Shown: in pieces, positions 41,809 through 49,107 of the stretch
How the letters are laid out: each line of letters begins with the position of its first letter
How positions within the stretch are numbered: position 1 is the first letter of the stretch
Origin: Halorubellus sp034808145
Lineage (GTDB): Archaea; Halobacteriota; Halobacteria; Halobacteriales; Natrialbaceae
Assembly (NCBI RefSeq): GCF_034808145.1
Contig: NZ_JAXHGM010000009.1
Location: 1-64,000 of the forward strand
Reading direction: 5' to 3'
Length of the DNA: 64,000 bases
Position numbers and translations under genes: made by a program
The notes under the pieces: generated by a model
Database searches by the model: none
What the model saw: the letters and a program-made list of their open reading frames with translations, nothing else
What the model was told of the DNA's origin: nothing

Positions 41809-42969
41809 TTAACCCATCGCCTCTTGGAACCGCTCGCGCAGCGCGTCCTCGCGTTCTTCGAACTGCTCGACTTTCTCCTGCAGGTCGTCGCTGACGCGCT
41901 CGATGCTCGCCAGCGCTCGTTCGCCGGCCAGCGAGGCCTGTGACCCGTCGTCACCGTCCGCCTCTAGCTGCTGCTCGTACGCCTGCTCGACGCGTTCGAT
42001 CGTACCTTCCGGGTTGAACAGAATGTCGTTGGCGATCCGAACGTACTGATCGAGGGATGCCCCCTCTTTCCCCTGGAAGAAGTGGGTGAGGGCGTACGTC
42101 GCGCCGGAATGCAGCGTCCACATATCGATCTCGAAGGGCGACGCCGCATTGGCTTCCGCATCGCCGGCGGCACGCTCGGCCAGGTAGTCCGGGAACCCCA
42201 ACAGGGTGTAGAACTCCGTGACGGTGAACGGGAGCTCCGAGAAGTCGAGGTCGATATCCTGAGCGTCCCGGATGAACTCGAAGAGGTCGTCCGCGACGAG
42301 TTCGACCTGTGCGAGGAGTTCCTCCCACCAGGTGCGGAAGTTCCGCACGTCGCCGACGTGCTTGATAACCTCCTTGTCGGTGAGCGAGCGCATCGTGTTC
42401 GAGCAGTAGCCGTCCTGGGCGAACCCCTCCACGTAGACGGCGTGCTCGCCGAAGAAGTCGTAGCCCGACGTGACGCCCATCGTAATCGGGTCCGACCGAC
42501 CGGGAAGGCGCACCTCGAGGCCGTCGAACATAATGTCCATGTGGACCTCGCCGCCGCCCCGGTAGCGCCGAATCTCGCCGAACATCACGTCACCCAGCGG
42601 CGTCCCGTCGATGGTCTCCTCGCGGAGGACCTCCTCCAGCGGCCCGTACACGTCGACAGGGTTGATGATCGAGTACGAGTCAGTCGGGATATGGAACAAT
42701 GGGTCCGTCTCTGCGTCCTCATCTCGAACCTGCCCCCGAGCTCGACTCGGCTCGACGAGCGCGTTGAACCGCTCCGTCTCGACCCACTCGTCGGTGTAGG
42801 GGTTCTGGTACGCCACGGTCGTCTCGACGGCTTGCGGAAGATCACGAACCGCCTCGGCGAAGGTCACGGGGTCTGCATCTCCATGGCGCTCTCGATACCA
42901 CTCGGGTAGTTCGGTGTCGGTACGTCCATCGACGCCAGCGAAGATGGTTCTGGACTCTGGATCTTTCAT
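41809..42969 (-). CDS. DUF932-like phage/plasmid protein
   Basis: A 386-residue protein. The middle part (DSYSIINPVDVYGPLEEVL, HMDIMFDGLEVRL, SGYDFFGEHAVYVEGFAQDGYCSNTMRSL) fits the plasmid/phage DUF932 (YubP-like) family of unknown function. The C-terminal ~40 residues are coiled coil (DDLQEKVEQFEEREDALRERF). Start at ATG 42969 rather than GTG 42978, because GAGGTGA lies just before it. Preceded by a dyad-type element. A C-terminal remnant of a second copy lies at 37694. Confidence 0.78.
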   Translation of the reverse strand: MKDPESRTIFAGVDGRTDTELPEWYRERHGDADPVTFAEAVRDLPQAVETTVAYQNPYTDEWVETERFNALVEPSRARGQVRDEDAETDPLFHIPTDSYSIINPVDVYGPLEEVLREETIDGTPLGDVMFGEIRRYRGGGEVHMDIMFDGLEVRLPGRSDPITMGVTSGYDFFGEHAVYVEGFAQDGYCSNTMRSLTDKEVIKHVGDVRNFRTWWEELLAQVELVADDLFEFIRDAQDIDLDFSELPFTVTEFYTLLGFPDYLAERAAGDAEANAASPFEIDMWTLHSGATYALTHFFQGKEGASLDQYVRIANDILFNPEGTIERVEQAYEQQLEADGDDGSQASLAGERALASIERVSDDLQEKVEQFEEREDALRERFQEAMG

Positions 42970-43027
42970 CTCAGTCACCTCACTTCAGGAATCCTCGTCG
43001 ACGTGCGACTGCATCGTCTCGCGCCCT

Positions 43028-43055
43028 GCGCCCCTCTCCCGGGCGCAAAAACAAC
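43028..43055 (-). promoter_or_regulatory. Upstream dyad element of the DUF932-like gene
   Basis: Minus strand GTTGTTTTT followed by GCGCCC-GGGAGA-GGGGCGC; arms GCGCCC/GGGCGC span 43028-43046. About 60 bases before the ATG. Confidence 0.5.
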
Positions 43056-43140
43056 ACCACGTTAACCAACACCCGTCTCTGAACGGCGAGGAGTGTTGGT
43101 TAATCCAGGTCCCGTCCGCGGCTCGGATCAGATGTCGGAA

Positions 43141-43683
43141 CTACTCAGATTCGTCTCTCCGTACCCGGACCTGCTCAGGATTTGGAACCCAGGGGTGTGC
43201 TTCCCAGCAATGCCGAGCGTGTCTTTGCGGTGAGTCGAACTCTCTACTACAGGATCCACACTCGTAGGTGGCATCGGGCCAGGGCTCGCTGACGAACATC
43301 GCTGTCACCGTCGTCGCCACCGGCTCGGGAGCCTCGTTCCGTGAAACGTACCTGTAGCCGAGAACCGTCCGTTGGCCCATCGCTGTTCGGGCGATCTCTG
43401 TGGGCTTGTCCTCGGGGAGATACACCCAGCGAACGAGGTTGTCGACTGATTTCTTGGCTGAGGGCTGGAGGATGAACCATCGCTCGTGGTCATCTCGGAA
43501 CAGGTAGCGTTCGGTCCCCGTGTTTTGGAGGTATATTGGGTCACCCCTGCCGGGGACGAGCTGCAGTCCGAGCGACGGCGATACCGGTTTCAACAGCTGG
43601 TCGACGACCGATGAATCGTCATCTGTCTGGCTGTCCGAATCAGCCTCCGCTACGAATTCATCGAGACTGGCATTCGTGGTCAC
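43141..43683 (-). CDS. C2H2-like zinc-finger accessory protein
   Basis: About 180 residues. The N-terminal ~30 are acidic and polar; the C-terminal part holds a classical-looking finger CGSC-REFDSPQRHARHC-EAH (~145-170), so DNA or RNA binding is likely. Start is placed at GTG 43683: a GGAGGTGG lies just upstream and the start overlaps the stop of the Mom-like gene by GTGA, like the other joints in this operon. It is the last gene of a four-gene coupled operon. Function unknown. Confidence 0.72.
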   Translation of the reverse strand: MTTNASLDEFVAEADSDSQTDDDSSVVDQLLKPVSPSLGLQLVPGRGDPIYLQNTGTERYLFRDDHERWFILQPSAKKSVDNLVRWVYLPEDKPTEIARTAMGQRTVLGYRYVSRNEAPEPVATTVTAMFVSEPWPDATYECGSCSREFDSPQRHARHCWEAHPWVPNPEQVRVRRDESE

Positions 43684-44345
43684 GGGGACCACCTCCCGAG
43701 TGAGGCCTGTTCCCGATCGGACTCAGCTGGGACCTCGCAGAGAAACCGCCACTTTGGCTGCTCTCGGATCTGCTTATCGGGGCGATTTCCCGCTTGGCCG
43801 GGGTCCGTTTTACCGGCACAGTGCCAGCCCTTGTCTCTGAGCGCTTTGATCATCGAGCCGTCGAAGTCGGCTCGCACGAACGTCAGCAGGAGCCGAACGC
43901 CTCGTCGTTGGCCGTGCCGACGCACGAATCGTTCCATCGACCGGGCGAGGGCGGCAGAGGCGAGATTGGGGAAATCGACGCCGATGCAAATCCGTGCTGC
44001 CTCGACGATTTCGTCGCCCTCGAATCGCGTCCCGTCGTACTCCAGCGAGCGAATCAGCGGATAGCGCCATGTAATCGCACCTAGTAGCTGGTCCTGGTAA
44101 CAGAGTCCGTGATGGACGAGATTCGTCCGGGGGACATCGTCCATATAGGAGTGATGTGCTTCGTAGATCGCGCCGGCGACGTGGCGCGGGATCGATTCGA
44201 TATGGACGCGCTCTGCGAACCCCAAACCGAGCGGCGCCGTGACCGGCTGGCCTTCCCGATGGATGGGACACGAGCACCCATCGGGGGTAGGCGTATACTG
44301 GAAGCCGGTACTCCGTATTTGGTCTAGAGAGTGAGTTTCGGTCAC
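43680..44345 (-). CDS. Possible Mom-like DNA modification protein (GNAT fold)
   Basis: A 221-residue protein. The segment IPRHVAGAIYEAHHSYMDDV and the following LCYQDQLLGAITWRYPL resemble the start of Mom-type proteins (phage Mu Mom, which adds a carbamoylmethyl group to adenine to block restriction). ARICIGVDFPNLASAALARSMER and LLTFVRADFDGSMIKALRDKGW match the GNAT-like core layout. GTG start overlaps the preceding stop (GTGA), and the following gene start overlaps its own stop. Assignment is by eye and could be another GNAT-like enzyme. Confidence 0.55.
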   Translation of the reverse strand: MTETHSLDQIRSTGFQYTPTPDGCSCPIHREGQPVTAPLGLGFAERVHIESIPRHVAGAIYEAHHSYMDDVPRTNLVHHGLCYQDQLLGAITWRYPLIRSLEYDGTRFEGDEIVEAARICIGVDFPNLASAALARSMERFVRRHGQRRGVRLLLTFVRADFDGSMIKALRDKGWHCAGKTDPGQAGNRPDKQIREQPKWRFLCEVPAESDREQASLGRWSP

Positions 44346-44473
44346 GAGACGGTGTCGTCGGTGCGCTCCTGTCGGTCGTTGTATCGCTCCAGTTCGCGCC
44401 CGATTTTCTCAAGTGCCTCGACACCACGTTCGAGGAGCTGGTGGGTGGCTCGCGCTAGTCGAAGCGTTTCCAT
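44342..44473 (-). CDS. Coiled-coil miniprotein (43 residues) of the Mom-like operon
   Basis: METLRLARATHQLLERGVEA and LEKIGRELERYNDRQER form one continuous amphipathic helix. The ATG shares one base with the stop of the HTH gene (TGATG), and its stop overlaps the GTG of the Mom-like gene. The continuous coupling on both sides is the main reason to accept so short a gene. It may be an oligomerisation or adaptor subunit; inference. Confidence 0.6.
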   Translation of the reverse strand: METLRLARATHQLLERGVEALEKIGRELERYNDRQERTDDTVS

Positions 44474-44982
44474 CAGTACTCCCCCTCCGGGGGCTCGAGG
44501 AGATCGTTGCTCTCTTCGGCGAGTTCCCGGATTACCTGTTCCACGTCAGCATCCTCGGCAACCGTCCGATGCGCGAGCGGGGCAGGATATACACGGTCGC
44601 CCTGGCTGCAGAGCACGACCAGCCACTCGTCGCGTCCATCCCCGAGTACGATGTAGTGGTCGCGATCAGCGCGCTGGAAGACCCGCCGGTCCGGACGGGA
44701 GACGGTTCGCCAGTTCTCGGGGAGCGTCGGCGACGGCCGTCCGCCGTCGGGGAGGTCGACGACATCGTCGGGAGGGTCGCCATCGCGGCGTCGAGCTCCT
44801 CGCCGGTTCGGGGCCGCCTCGCGTGGGTCTCGACGAGGAATGTCGAACTTCTGCATCCACTTCGAGACCGTCTGTTGTGTACAGCCTAGTTCATCCGCGA
44901 TCTTGACCGTGCTCAGCTCCTGTTTCCAGTAGAGTTCGTGGAGGAGCGATTCGTCTCGCCAGGGGTGATGTGCATCTGTCAT
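44473..44982 (-). CDS. Helix-turn-helix protein, first gene of the Mom-like operon
   Basis: A 169-residue protein. Residues ~10-55 carry a resolvase/Hin-like HTH (LLHELYWKQELSTVKIADELGCTQQTVSKWMQKFDIPRRDPREA). An Arg/Pro-rich linker is followed by a C-terminal domain (RADRDHYIVLGDGRDEWLVVLCSQGDRVYPAPL) similar in feel to small ligand or HNH-linked modules, with no catalytic residues recognised. It follows a dyad element at 45018-45040 and is probably the operon's regulator or a specificity component. Confidence 0.72.
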   Translation of the reverse strand: MTDAHHPWRDESLLHELYWKQELSTVKIADELGCTQQTVSKWMQKFDIPRRDPREAAPNRRGARRRDGDPPDDVVDLPDGGRPSPTLPENWRTVSRPDRRVFQRADRDHYIVLGDGRDEWLVVLCSQGDRVYPAPLAHRTVAEDADVEQVIRELAEESNDLLEPPEGEY

Positions 44983-45017
44983 AGCTGTGTTCGAAAGTGT
45001 CCGTTAAGGGACTCCCG

Positions 45018-45040
45018 CCCCCTTCAAGGGGGAAATAAAC
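45018..45040 (-). promoter_or_regulatory. Upstream dyad element of the four-gene operon
   Basis: Minus strand GTTTATTT followed by CCCCCTTGAAGGGGG: perfect 7-bp arms around one central base (45018-45032). 36 bases before the ATG at 44982. Confidence 0.6.
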
Positions 45041-45124
45041 CTCTCTGCCGCAGTAATGGCGGCTGTTCAAGCGGCTCTTTGACTCTCCAGAAAGCGTTTA
45101 TCAGCCGCTTGAAAACAGGGAACT

Positions 45125-46627
45125 ATGCGCCGCCGCACTGTCCTCGCAAGTCTCACTGCCGGCATCGGATCACTTGCCGGGTGTAGTACAACGTTCGGCG
45201 GGACAACGGAGACACCGACTACGACACCAACCGAACAGCCAACTGAATCACCGACACCGACCTCCAATGATCCCAGTGAAAACGAGGAATGGGAGCTCGG
45301 GGCCGCGAGCATCATCGACCTGACGACAGCCAACCGTACCTATGCACTTGCGCCTCTCCGCTATCGCTCCGACGATGGCGCAAGCATCAGGATGCGGTTC
45401 TCGTCGACGGCGACATCGGAGGGACCTGCGACGGTCGAAGCAACGCTCACCAACGAGAACCCCTTCGAGAACACATTTCGGTTGGACTGGACGCCCCCTT
45501 TCGGGCGACTCTTTAGCGATATCCCCCATCCGATGGGAGAACGGAGTGGCGACTTTACGTATCGTGTCGGGTTGATATTTGCTCCGACGGCGAACCACGA
45601 TCTCGTCGAGGATCCGCCTGACATCCAGCGTGCCGACGATGGCTACTGGCGACTTGCCTCTGATACAACCCCGGAACTCCCCGAGCGAGTTCGCCTTTCG
45701 CCGGGTGAAACTATCCATGGAGAGTACGCTCTGGTCGGTCGCGCCGAAGGGGTGGGACGTGGACGGCCACCAGGCGTCTACGAGTTCTCCCGAGCGGGCG
45801 AGCGGCCGCTTCGAGTGGCTGTTTGGCCGACCGACTCGCCCGGCCCAGCCACCGACTCGCAGTTCGCAGGCATGTCGGTTCCTGCGCTTCCGGGTGACAG
45901 CGATACGGCATGGTTCCACAACGCTGACGCGAGTTCACCGACGTTCGTCCGCCCAAGCACCGAGCAGACGAGTTTACCAGCCCGTATCGAGTTCACGTTC
46001 ATTAATCGGGCTCGGGAGGCGGTGGGGTGTGGCCACTGGAACGTCTACAAACTTCAGGGTGGAGAATGGTTCCACCTCGGTCCGTACGTTCAGGATGCTG
46101 TCTGCCATCGCCTCTCACCCGGACATGCAGAAACCTGGGCTCTGCGGGCTGCGACTTCCGAGATGGCTCCGTGTGAGGCGCAGAGCTATCCGTTCCTCGG
46201 CGGCGGACGTTACGCCGCCGTCGCGGGCTACGGCCACGCGACAGCCCAAAGTGGAGCCCTCGTCGAGATTGACGCGCCACCAGTGACTGTCGTCCCGACC
46301 GATGATGTCACGACCCAGCGTGACAGCGGAACAGTGACGGCGACCTCGGATCGCTGGCGAACGGCTCCCGACTCTGAGGGACGTTCACGCGTGTCCCTTG
46401 TGCTCGAACCGGTAGGCAATGCTAACCGACGGCTTATCGCCGAACAGGTGATGCGCCGCCGCTATCGCGGGTATCGGAATACCCTCGCGTTTGTTGCCTC
46501 GGACGTGGAGCGTGTCGTCCTTCGCACAGACGACCGAACGGCTGACTGGACCGCTGGTTACGACGATGGGACAGCCCAGTTCCGATACGAAGAGCAAGCG
46601 TACCGCATTACGAAGCGTACACCCTGA
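45125..46627 (+). CDS. Large Tat/Sec lipoprotein of unknown function
   Basis: A 500-residue secreted protein. MRRRTVLASLTAGIGSLAGC has a basic n-region and a lipobox (Cys20), followed by a Thr/Pro-rich linker (TPTTTPTEQPTESPTP), a normal haloarchaeal cell-surface anchor. The rest is beta-rich with repeated turn motifs and no recognised enzyme signature; four Cys residues in the 315-370 region may form disulfides. Not in an operon. Function unknown. Confidence 0.8.
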   Translation: MRRRTVLASLTAGIGSLAGCSTTFGGTTETPTTTPTEQPTESPTPTSNDPSENEEWELGAASIIDLTTANRTYALAPLRYRSDDGASIRMRFSSTATSEGPATVEATLTNENPFENTFRLDWTPPFGRLFSDIPHPMGERSGDFTYRVGLIFAPTANHDLVEDPPDIQRADDGYWRLASDTTPELPERVRLSPGETIHGEYALVGRAEGVGRGRPPGVYEFSRAGERPLRVAVWPTDSPGPATDSQFAGMSVPALPGDSDTAWFHNADASSPTFVRPSTEQTSLPARIEFTFINRAREAVGCGHWNVYKLQGGEWFHLGPYVQDAVCHRLSPGHAETWALRAATSEMAPCEAQSYPFLGGGRYAAVAGYGHATAQSGALVEIDAPPVTVVPTDDVTTQRDSGTVTATSDRWRTAPDSEGRSRVSLVLEPVGNANRRLIAEQVMRRRYRGYRNTLAFVASDVERVVLRTDDRTADWTAGYDDGTAQFRYEEQAYRITKRTP

Positions 46628-46723
46628 CTATTGTATCCGTTTCAGGGTTCGTATACCGGCTAGAATCAGCTCGATTTCGGGGTCAGAATCGGCGACACAT
46701 TCTCGCGCCGGTTCAAATGCAAG

Positions 46724-46987
46724 TTATGGTGGGAGGTGACGGTCGTAGATATTCCGGCGATGCCCAACCGCCTCAACGATCAGGACATCCTCATCCCGGT
46801 CCCAGGTGATGATCGCACGATAGTCGCCAGCACGAAGCTTGTAGTATGGATACCCGGTGAGCTTTTCGAGACGATGAGAGGTCCAGTCCTTTGCTTCGTC
46901 GAGTTTCTTCACCAACCGCTCTTGGGCTTCCGATTCGAGCCCCTCCAGCAAATCGAGTGCTTTTGGCGTCCACTCGACCTCAGTCAT
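46724..46987 (-). CDS. RelE/ParE-family toxin
   Basis: An 87-residue protein with the RelE fold order: VEWTPKALDLLEGLESEAQERLVKKLDEA (helices), then WTSHRLEKLTGYPYYKLRAGDYRAIITWDRDEDVLIVEAVGHRRNIYD (beta sheet with the RAGDYR signature and the C-terminal GHRRNIYD). RelE members cut mRNA on the ribosome; ParE members poison gyrase. The GHR-x-YD ending favours RelE. Overlaps the antitoxin gene by eight bases. Confidence 0.9.
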   Translation of the reverse strand: MTEVEWTPKALDLLEGLESEAQERLVKKLDEAKDWTSHRLEKLTGYPYYKLRAGDYRAIITWDRDEDVLIVEAVGHRRNIYDRHLPP

Positions 46988-47258
46988 CGATGCCCAGCCG
47001 GTCCTTCACGTCGTCCTGCGACACCGTCTCGCCCTGCTCCCGCTGTTTGCGGCTCTCGGCCAGATGATCCAGGGCTTCCTCGGACAGCTGCGTTGGCGGA
47101 TTGACGGCGTCCCGAAGCGCGTCGCGGATGAACTCGGATTTGTTCGCGTAGCCACGCTCCTCCCAGACGTCGTCGACCTGTGCCAGCAGCGACTGTGGCA
47201 CGCGGACGTTGATCTTCTCCATCTCACCGTCGCCGCCGGCATCGCTGTCAGTGCTCAT
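46980..47258 (-). CDS. Ribbon-helix-helix antitoxin (CopG/ParD-like)
   Basis: A 92-residue protein. MEKINVRVPQSLLAQVDDVW and YANKSEFIRDALRDAV form the ribbon-helix-helix DNA-binding part; the C-terminal ~40 residues (QLSEEALDHLAESRKQREQGETVSQDDVKDRLG) would wrap the toxin. First gene of the pair. A perfect dyad GTGATAC-GTCT-GTATCAC (47264-47281) lies five bases before the ATG and is the expected autoregulatory operator. Confidence 0.9.
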   Translation of the reverse strand: MSTDSDAGGDGEMEKINVRVPQSLLAQVDDVWEERGYANKSEFIRDALRDAVNPPTQLSEEALDHLAESRKQREQGETVSQDDVKDRLGIDD

Positions 47259-47263
47259 ATGCT

Positions 47264-47281
47264 GTGATACGTCTGTATCAC
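47264..47281. promoter_or_regulatory. Operator-like dyad of the toxin-antitoxin pair
   Basis: Inverted repeat GTGATAC / GTATCAC with a 4-base centre, just upstream of the antitoxin ATG. The stop codon of the truncated DUF6166-like gene falls inside its distal arm. Confidence 0.65.
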
Positions 47282-47487
47282 GTAAGTAGCTTCGGTTGGA
47301 TACGCGGACTGTGGTTGACCATGTCGAGACTACGGTCGAGGGAGAGTCGCCGATGCTCCGAGAGGTTCAGCACGACGGCTTGGCCGTCGACGCGGAAGCC
47401 GACGTACTCGACTGTGTCTCGGTGAGACTGACCGGGCGATGCTACTGGAACCGAGTCCGAACTTGCTACAGGTACATTCCCGTTCAT
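47278..47487 (-). pseudogene. Truncated DUF6166-like gene
   Basis: 69 codons. The part TVEYVGFRVDGQAVVLNLSE through RRLSLDRSLDMVNHSP aligns with DVVYVGYRQRGRAIVEKQPG through RLTPNRSLELASHSP of the full-length protein at 11009. After HSP the similarity stops abruptly and the frame ends in the toxin-antitoxin operator. The upstream dyad is still present (47513-47543). The gene was most likely cut by acquisition of the toxin-antitoxin pair. Confidence 0.75.
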
Positions 47488-47512
47488 TCGTTGCTCGCGG
47501 GCGGTTCGGTGA

Positions 47513-47543
47513 CCCCCGCGCCCCTCTCAGGGGTTCCACAAAC
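47513..47543 (-). promoter_or_regulatory. Upstream dyad element of the truncated DUF6166-like gene
   Basis: Minus strand GTTTGTGGAA followed by CCCCTGAGAGGGGCGCGGGG. Same order as at the full-length gene. Confidence 0.5.
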
Positions 47544-47577
47544 AGGACGGCGTAGCGTTCGGCAACGTACTGTCCAC

Positions 47578-47626
47578 TTGACCTCCTCCCACCCCTGAAA
47601 AGATGGGATTCCCGAGCGTTGGGATA
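47578..47626 (-). ncRNA. Right end / probable omega-RNA end of the first TnpB element
   Basis: Between the tnpB stop and about 47578 the minus strand has GGGAATCCCATC, TTTTCAGGGGTGGGA and then GGAGGTCAA: paired segments TCCCATC / GGTGGGA form a hairpin. IS200/IS605-type right ends of haloarchaea look like this and in known systems encode the guide RNA scaffold. The guide would start just beyond, below about 47577. Confidence 0.5.
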
Positions 47627-48937
47627 TTAAGATTTAGAGTCCACCACCTCGGCCTGCGGTTCGAATCCGCAGGAGAGGTCGTACAGGTAGACTCCGGGCT
47701 GGGCCAACCAGCCGGTACTCCTATCCCCAGACGGGGACTCGGAGTTACTTGCACTGTCGTTGATGTCGAGACGGATGTTCTCCGCTCCATTTACGTCCGC
47801 GTTGAACGCTGCGTCACAGTCTTCACAGACGTACAAGCCACGCTCAACACGCTGCCCATCGTCTTCTTTCCCGCACACAGAACACGTCTTCGATGTGTCA
47901 CCCTCGTCCACTTCCACGACCTCGATCCCCTCGGCCTTCGCCTTATATCCGAGAAGCGAGCTGAAGCGGTCGAACGCCCACCCGTGCAGGTCAAGGTTGC
48001 CGTGCTGTCCCCAGTTCTTCGCCTCACCGCTCTCATCCTCGCGCACGCTACTCAAATCTCCGACGTTGACCCGGCCAACGCCCTTCTCCACACACCGCTG
48101 GACGATGTGCTTGGTGAGGGCGTGGAAGAAATGCCGGCGGCGCTCAGACCACTTCCGGTGCAGCCGTGTCGCCCGCTCGCCACCACTGTCGTCACACTTA
48201 GCAATCTCCTTCGGGAAGTAGTAGCCATCCTGTTTCAACCGGTGACCCGGGTATAAGTCGGCCTCTTCCGTGCTGTAGGCGACAGCGGCGAAATTCGAGA
48301 TACCGAGGTCGATGCCAACGGTCTCCTCTCCGGGTGCGTCTGGCGTCGCAATCTCGTCTTTGCAGACAAGGTGGAGTTCCCAGCGTTCCTTCGCGTTGTC
48401 GTAGACGGCACGAACCTGTTGCAGGTTCTCGACCGAGATGCCGGGTCGCGTCTCGTATTCGACGAGGATGTAATCGCGGTCCCGTGGGTGGTCTTTGTGA
48501 TTCGCGCCTTTGCTGAGGCGGACGCGATTGTGTTTCGGGTTGTGTCGGATGCCCTTCTGCTTCCACGTGACCGTGCTGCGCGGGTGTTCTTCGTGGACGC
48601 GGCGGCCTTGGTCGTCGTAGTAGTTGCGTTTGCGGTATCCGGGCGGATTGTCCCGGTCGTCGTCTGAGGAGTACCACGAGTTGAAGGCTTCAGCGAGTTC
48701 CTCCAGAACCCGCTGACTGGACTGACTGTGCAACCCTCGGTACTTGTCGTGACCCTTCAGCTCGCTTTTGAGTTCCTCGTGACCAGGGATCTCCCCGGTG
48801 TCTTCCCATTGTTGGCGGGAGTAGTAGTTGGCGACGTTCCAGAGTTTGCTGGCACTCCACCCGTGCCGGTCGAGTGACTCTGCCACCTGTGAGTGGTTGC
48901 GGATTCGCGCACGGTGGGTGCGGTGGATTTCCAACAT
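47627..48937 (-). CDS. tnpB: IS1341-type TnpB (RNA-guided nuclease family), RuvC-II Glu not found
   Basis: A 436-residue TnpB without a tnpA partner. RuvC-I Asp is in GEETVGIDLGISNFAAVA (~210). The zinc finger is CSVCGKEDDG and LYVCEDCD (~355-380). RuvC-III Asp is in FNADVNGAENI. At RuvC-II, where active TnpBs have Glu before Asp-Leu, this protein reads RVNVGDLSSVRED. Either the Glu is supplied from elsewhere (for example the following RED) or activity is altered. The right end with RNA-like hairpin lies directly downstream. The insertion separates the truncated DUF6166-like gene from the DNA beyond. Confidence 0.88.
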   Translation of the reverse strand: MLEIHRTHRARIRNHSQVAESLDRHGWSASKLWNVANYYSRQQWEDTGEIPGHEELKSELKGHDKYRGLHSQSSQRVLEELAEAFNSWYSSDDDRDNPPGYRKRNYYDDQGRRVHEEHPRSTVTWKQKGIRHNPKHNRVRLSKGANHKDHPRDRDYILVEYETRPGISVENLQQVRAVYDNAKERWELHLVCKDEIATPDAPGEETVGIDLGISNFAAVAYSTEEADLYPGHRLKQDGYYFPKEIAKCDDSGGERATRLHRKWSERRRHFFHALTKHIVQRCVEKGVGRVNVGDLSSVREDESGEAKNWGQHGNLDLHGWAFDRFSSLLGYKAKAEGIEVVEVDEGDTSKTCSVCGKEDDGQRVERGLYVCEDCDAAFNADVNGAENIRLDINDSASNSESPSGDRSTGWLAQPGVYLYDLSCGFEPQAEVVDSKS

Positions 48938-49107
48938 CCGTGGAACGTCTCTATAACAGGTTATACTCGTCTGAATTGTAAATGTTAATGTTTGACAACG
49001 GTGGACTCTTTGGGCGTATTATCGGCGGTGAATTACCGCTCGCTGTGTCGGTTTATCCCATCGCAAAAGAGATAGTTATTCCCCTCACACTATCCACATA
49101 ATTGAGG

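Noticed and set aside
47650..47680. A T-arm-like GGTTCGAATCC with flanking paired bases suggested a tRNA.
   Set aside because: It lies within the tnpB C-terminal codons (SCGFEPQ) and no acceptor, D or anticodon arm fits around it.
47603..48256. A 217-codon plus-strand frame across the tnpB gene.
   Set aside because: Antisense shadow; the zinc finger and RuvC motifs are on the other strand.
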